A stretch of DNA of 64,000 bases from assembly GCA_026874595.1 (NCBI GenBank), contig CM049317.1, positions 25,636,401-25,700,400 of the forward strand, written 5' to 3'. The stretch's first letter is position 1, and every line of letters starts with the position of its first letter. The position numbers were made by a program, and so were the translations under genes. This document shows, in pieces, positions 61,576 through 64,000 of this stretch. Under the pieces are notes generated by a model. That model was not told the DNA's origin and did no database searches. It saw only the letters and a list, made by a program, of their open reading frames with translations. Origin of the DNA: Sipunculus nudus (taxonomy: Eukaryota > Annelida > Sipuncula > Golfingiida > Sipunculidae).

Positions 61576-63685
61576 GTACTCTGCATGGATAACCGGAAGT
61601 CCTTTAGTTTCAATAGCTTTTTAGGTTTTGTACGAAAATCTTTGTTTCGTTGTGGTTCAGTATTCACACTGACATTTAAAATGGTGTGTACTGAGACGAA
61701 TCAATGCCCGGGTACCTTGGCTGTAAACATTAGTGAGCATATCAGGCCTATATACCTCCCAAGGAACATTATAGTTTGTGTTTTCAATCCTTGCATAACT
61801 ACAAACTTTTATTTCCAGTTTCAAATTGTTACATTTGCATAACCTTGGGAGGTTAAAATAATGCTTTACATCCATCGCTGTTATCTTTCCAACATGACTC
61901 TTGGACAGGGCAAAATCCTGAACAATTCGATAATGATCACTACCAAACTTTTTTTTCATTCGACGCTAGGGTAATTTTCCCTTAGACTTAGAATCGATAA
62001 TTGCATAGTTTAATAAATTGGCAGATAATATATATATATACTAGACCCACGGATCTATAAGATAAATAGTTATATAATGAGCTGGTAGGAATTGAATGTC
62101 GCATATTTCAGTCCTGAGCTTTACGCATGGACTTTTTATGTGGTTCACTTACATAATATAAGCTATATATATTTCAATATAAAAACCTTGAAATTGTACC
62201 CTCATTTTAGATGCATTGATTCATGAATATGTTAGAATACACTTGTCTCATTAATAAACATACGTTTTCCAGTTTGCCTCAAATCTTTTTGAGAACATCC
62301 AGTGTTGGAAACTATTCCATACTATGATAATATTAGTATTGCTGAAAATAACAGTAATATTAAGTAAGATTAGGAAGGCTCTCCGTGATAGGTGATAACA
62401 TCTCCAGCTACGTATATGAATACGACGAATACATTATGATTTTGCAACAATTAAGGAATCCCAGGTTATTTTAAATTTATAGAACTAATGTATTTACAAT
62501 TATAAATATGCGTGGCTAGTTTATCTAAAAAGTTGTGAAAACGAGGGTCCTGGGATTGTCTTGAGAATACCTAATTAAGGATTGTGTCGTAATTAATGCG
62601 ATTAATATGGTTATGCGATTAATAAGTTAGTACCGTAAAATGGAATATGGAAATTCCAGATAACAGTGTAAGATCGTCATTCATTTAACACAAGGTGAAG
62701 AGAAGAATCGATTGTCCGAGTACACTTTGAATTATATAAAAACAAATTCCCTTGATTCATCATGCAAGTGTCCTTTATTATTCCTGAAGCCAACCTTAGA
62801 TTGTTTACCTGCTGTTTAAACCAGTCTTTGGCTGTCATTATTGAAATGTGAGATGAAGGAATGTGGTTATATTCATAATTCATCCAGGTATTTTAGAATA
62901 AAATATATGAATGGCATATATGAATGACGGTGAAAGATAGGGCTTTATAGACGATTAAACCTTTACACTGTAGAAATGATTAAATGGAGCATATGGAATC
63001 CTAGAGGAGCGATGAAACACGACATGTCGCTTTGTGGGTCGGTTTCAAGAAATCCCCAGTCGAAATTAGTCATGAAGGTTCACCCATGTAACGTTAGGAA
63101 AGGTTATGTCTGTAGTGGAGGTAATGTCATTTATTTACATATGTTGAATTTCCAAATTATTTTGTATAGAAAATATATTCAAGTTGAAACATTTTTAAAA
63201 TTGATTTTACTATGTGTGAACATTTTAATTGAAGCTCCGAATAATGAAATAATTGTCAAAAGGAAAAGCAAAACCATTATTCAAGTATGTAGATGCGATA
63301 AAGCCCATTATATCTGATTTGCTTATTTTACATCATATATCATCGACTGGTCCTTATTCTGACTTCAAAAACTATTATTCTTATACAATGCTTTTAAAAG
63401 GTAAACATCATGGACATGTCTGCGATAAAGATGCAGGGGAGGTAGGCACAAAAAATGAAAAATTCAGGAGGTGTTTAAAAGTAGTGCATTTCGAGAAAGG
63501 ATGGGAAGAAGCAACAGAAGCCTGTTCTTCTGCTGCAACAGGCCTGCTAGGGAACAGAAATCAGTCCCTGGTGACGCCTTTCTCGGAAGACGTTTACGAG
63601 GCCCTAGTTACCACCCTCTTCAGGTATAAAGCTAATTTAGACTACTGGATCTCTACAACCAACAACGTATGGATGTGGTATACGG
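55671..63685 (+). CDS. Gene C: CTLD1(WSC)-CTLD2 lectin, exons E1-E6, frame-disrupted in E2, continues past window
   Basis: Exons 55671-55770, 58217-58416, 59147-59292, 59579-59729, 62974-63120, 63401-63685; E7-E9 should lie beyond 64000. The signal peptide, WSC module and both CTLD first halves are readable. E2 is 200 nt instead of 201: a C is missing in GTCCTCTG (about 58391-58393) against GTCCCTCTG in B. This shifts the frame before the conserved W-x-W and makes the donor phase wrong. Everything else is intact, including E5, which is broken in B. So C is either a recent pseudogene or a functional gene with one homopolymer sequencing error. Confidence 0.75.
56430..57100. repeat. Minisatellite of ACAGCCAAGAGACACACACA units in C intron 1
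   Basis: About 670 bp of degenerate 20-24 bp units, twice the size of the B array. Frames on both strands here are translations of the repeat. Confidence 0.9.
57101..58216 (+). other. Rest of C intron 1
   Basis: Aligns with 39376-40501; no exon recognised. Confidence 0.6.
58217..58416 (+). pseudogene. C exon E2: CTLD1 first half with 1-base deletion
   Basis: 200 nt; reads FCLHNGSLSWSKARELC, GGILAL and AWIGGKAV, then loses frame. The acceptor ACACAG and donor TGC|GTAAGC are conserved. Confidence 0.75.
58480..59080. other. Insertion in C intron 2 of unknown origin
   Basis: Relative to B (intron of 209 bp) about 0.5 kb is added. It is less AT-rich than its surroundings and has an open frame at 58623-58910, but no recognised domain, poly-A tail or TIR. 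Possibly a transposon fragment. Confidence 0.45.
59147..59292 (+). CDS. C exon E3: WSC-like first half
   Basis: 146 nt, phase 1 to 0: [12 protein letters not shown], conserved Cys, YYSLHK. Preceded by an (AT)n tract at 59089-59122. Confidence 0.85.
59579..59729 (+). CDS. C exon E4: WSC-like second half
   Basis: 151 nt, phase 0 to 1, after TTGTCAAG: NLAMCCCGRSLGDTYSEHC, SKNGC, THFCGTN. Intact. Confidence 0.84.
59790..59890. repeat. Tandem repeat of about 30 bp, three partial copies
   Basis: 'aactaaagct.tgtattaataacttaattt' is repeated with few changes just downstream of C E4. Confidence 0.8.
59891..61089 (+). other. C intron 4, part 1
   Basis: Contains a 19 bp direct repeat CATTTGCGATACAGAGTTT at about 59923 and 60191, a short (CA)n near 60401, and a small frame 60606-60758 that begins with a hydrophobic stretch. 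None is convincing as a gene. Confidence 0.45.
61090..61210. mobile_element. Small MITE with CACTCTAAG ends and GGTTCT motifs
   Basis: CCTCTAAGTGCCAGATGGAACC at the left and the complement of CACTCTAAGAAAAAATGGTTC at the right form inverted ends; the interior is a series of AGAACC/GGTTCT motifs. The type is known from many animal genomes. Confidence 0.55.
61361..61497 (-). mobile_element. tRNA-derived SINE in C intron 4
   Basis: The minus strand reads TGTTACGGGTGAC..GACCGAACTGTCTCGCTAGTG.. and then GGGTTCGAATCCCTGATCGG, a good B-box/T-arm motif (61405-61415 on plus). It ends in GTAACA followed by (CA)n(TA)n. Flanked by microsatellites on both sides. A related fragment is at 49742-49820. Confidence 0.65.
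61576..61713. repeat. Dispersed repeat, copy 1
   Basis: CTGCATGGATAACC..GTCCTTTA..AGCTTTTTAGG..TTCAGTATT.ACACTGACAT matches 63861-64000. Each copy is directly preceded by an AT/GT microsatellite. Confidence 0.85.
61714..62973 (+). other. C intron 4, part 2
   Basis: A 100-codon antisense frame at 61657-61959 overlaps the start of this stretch (residues FGSDHYRIVQDFALSKSHVG) but no family is recognised. The remainder is AT-rich without features. Confidence 0.45.
62974..63120 (+). CDS. C exon E5: CTLD1 second half
   Basis: 147 nt, phase 1 to 1, after CACTGTAG: W.IW......MSLCGSV, LVMKVHPC, GYVCSG. Intact, unlike B E5. Confidence 0.85.
63401..63685 (+). CDS. C exon E6: CTLD2 first half
   Basis: 285 nt, phase 1 to 1: FRRCLKVVH, WEEATEAC, NQSLVTPFSED, DYWISTTNNVWMWYT; donor ACGG|GTGAGT. 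Last exon of this gene in the window. Confidence 0.86.
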
Positions 63686-63829
63686 GTGAGTCCTACATTT
63701 CCCCTGTAGTAAAAGCAATTATTCTGGTTTTTATTCATGTATTCTTAAGCTGTATAATTTTTTTTTCTAACCTTCTTTCGTATTTGTAAAATGTCCAGGT
63801 AATAATATAATAATAATAATGATTATATT

Positions 63830-63860
<31 letters not shown>

Positions 63861-64000
63861 ATACCCTGCATGGATAACCAGATGTCCTTTAATTTTATTA
63901 GCTTTTTAGGCTAAAATAGTAACATATATCCTTACTGCGTTGTAGTTCAGTATTTACACTGACATTTAAAATGTTGTGTACTGAGATGAATCAAAGCCTG
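63861..64000. repeat. Dispersed repeat, copy 2 (cut by window end)
   Basis: Second copy of the 61576-61713 repeat, in C intron 6, after (AT)n(GT)n at 63829-63860. Confidence 0.85.

Larger units (their letters stand above)
51113..64000 (+). repeat. Older segmental duplication, unit C (runs past window end)
   Basis: Colinear paralog of unit B from GGCCTGTATA at 51113. It differs by indels: no 1.0 kb TIR element, a 145 bp x 3 repeat gained, a larger minisatellite in intron 1, about 0.5 kb inserted in intron 2, and intron 4 expanded to 3.2 kb by repeats. Confidence 0.87.

Noticed and set aside
61657-61959. 100-residue antisense frame with FGSDHYRI
   Set aside because: Resembles an endonuclease GSDH motif only superficially; it overlaps the dispersed repeat and has no further support.

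Overview
This window is eukaryotic nuclear DNA, most likely from a mollusc or another marine lophotrochozoan. It is AT-rich and full of (AT)n, (CT)n and (GT)n microsatellites. Coding sequence sits in short exons with consensus GT..AG introns. Intergenic DNA carries MITE-like elements of the 'TTGCCTCCGCYAGGAGG' type, a tRNA-derived SINE and a 5'-truncated CR1/L2-like retrotransposon. No bacterial-style genes, rRNA, intact tRNA or CRISPR array was seen. The clade assignment is inference.

The locus is a tandem array of one gene family encoding a probable secreted lectin. I reconstructed nine exons: E1 signal peptide; E2 first half of C-type lectin-like domain 1 (CTLD1); E3 and E4 a Cys-rich WSC-like domain; E5 second half of CTLD1; E6 and E7 the two halves of CTLD2; E8 a short polar linker; E9 a terminal exon giving two residues, a stop and a 3'UTR with AATAAA. 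Almost every boundary is phase 1 and E3+E4 form a symmetric 1-1 module. The WSC module therefore appears to sit inside the CTLD1 fold, in the same loop position where CTLD2 carries a plain phase-1 intron.

Layout. (1) About 234-31745 is a very recent tandem triplication of a unit of about 12.7 kb: A1 (234-12933), A2 (12934-25638) and A3 (25639-31745, incomplete). Each copy has intact E2-E9 but no E1, because the unit starts about 135 bp upstream of E2. (2) 31746-33256 is a diverged copy of the unit's 3' tail, joined to A3 at a mosaic breakpoint. (3) 33257 to about 48420 is an older paralogous unit with gene B (38298 to about 47715). It has all nine exons but carries two frameshifts and a nonsense codon. 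(4) 51113 to the window end is a second older copy, about 17.86 kb further on, with gene C (E1-E6 in the window, a 1-base deletion in E2, continuing past 64000).

Together the window shows birth-and-death evolution of a lectin cluster: old diverged copies decaying at the right and a young, nearly identical array at the left. How A2 and A3 are expressed without their own signal-peptide exon is open. Splicing from an upstream E1, or copy-to-copy splicing from E8 to the next E2, would both stay in frame.
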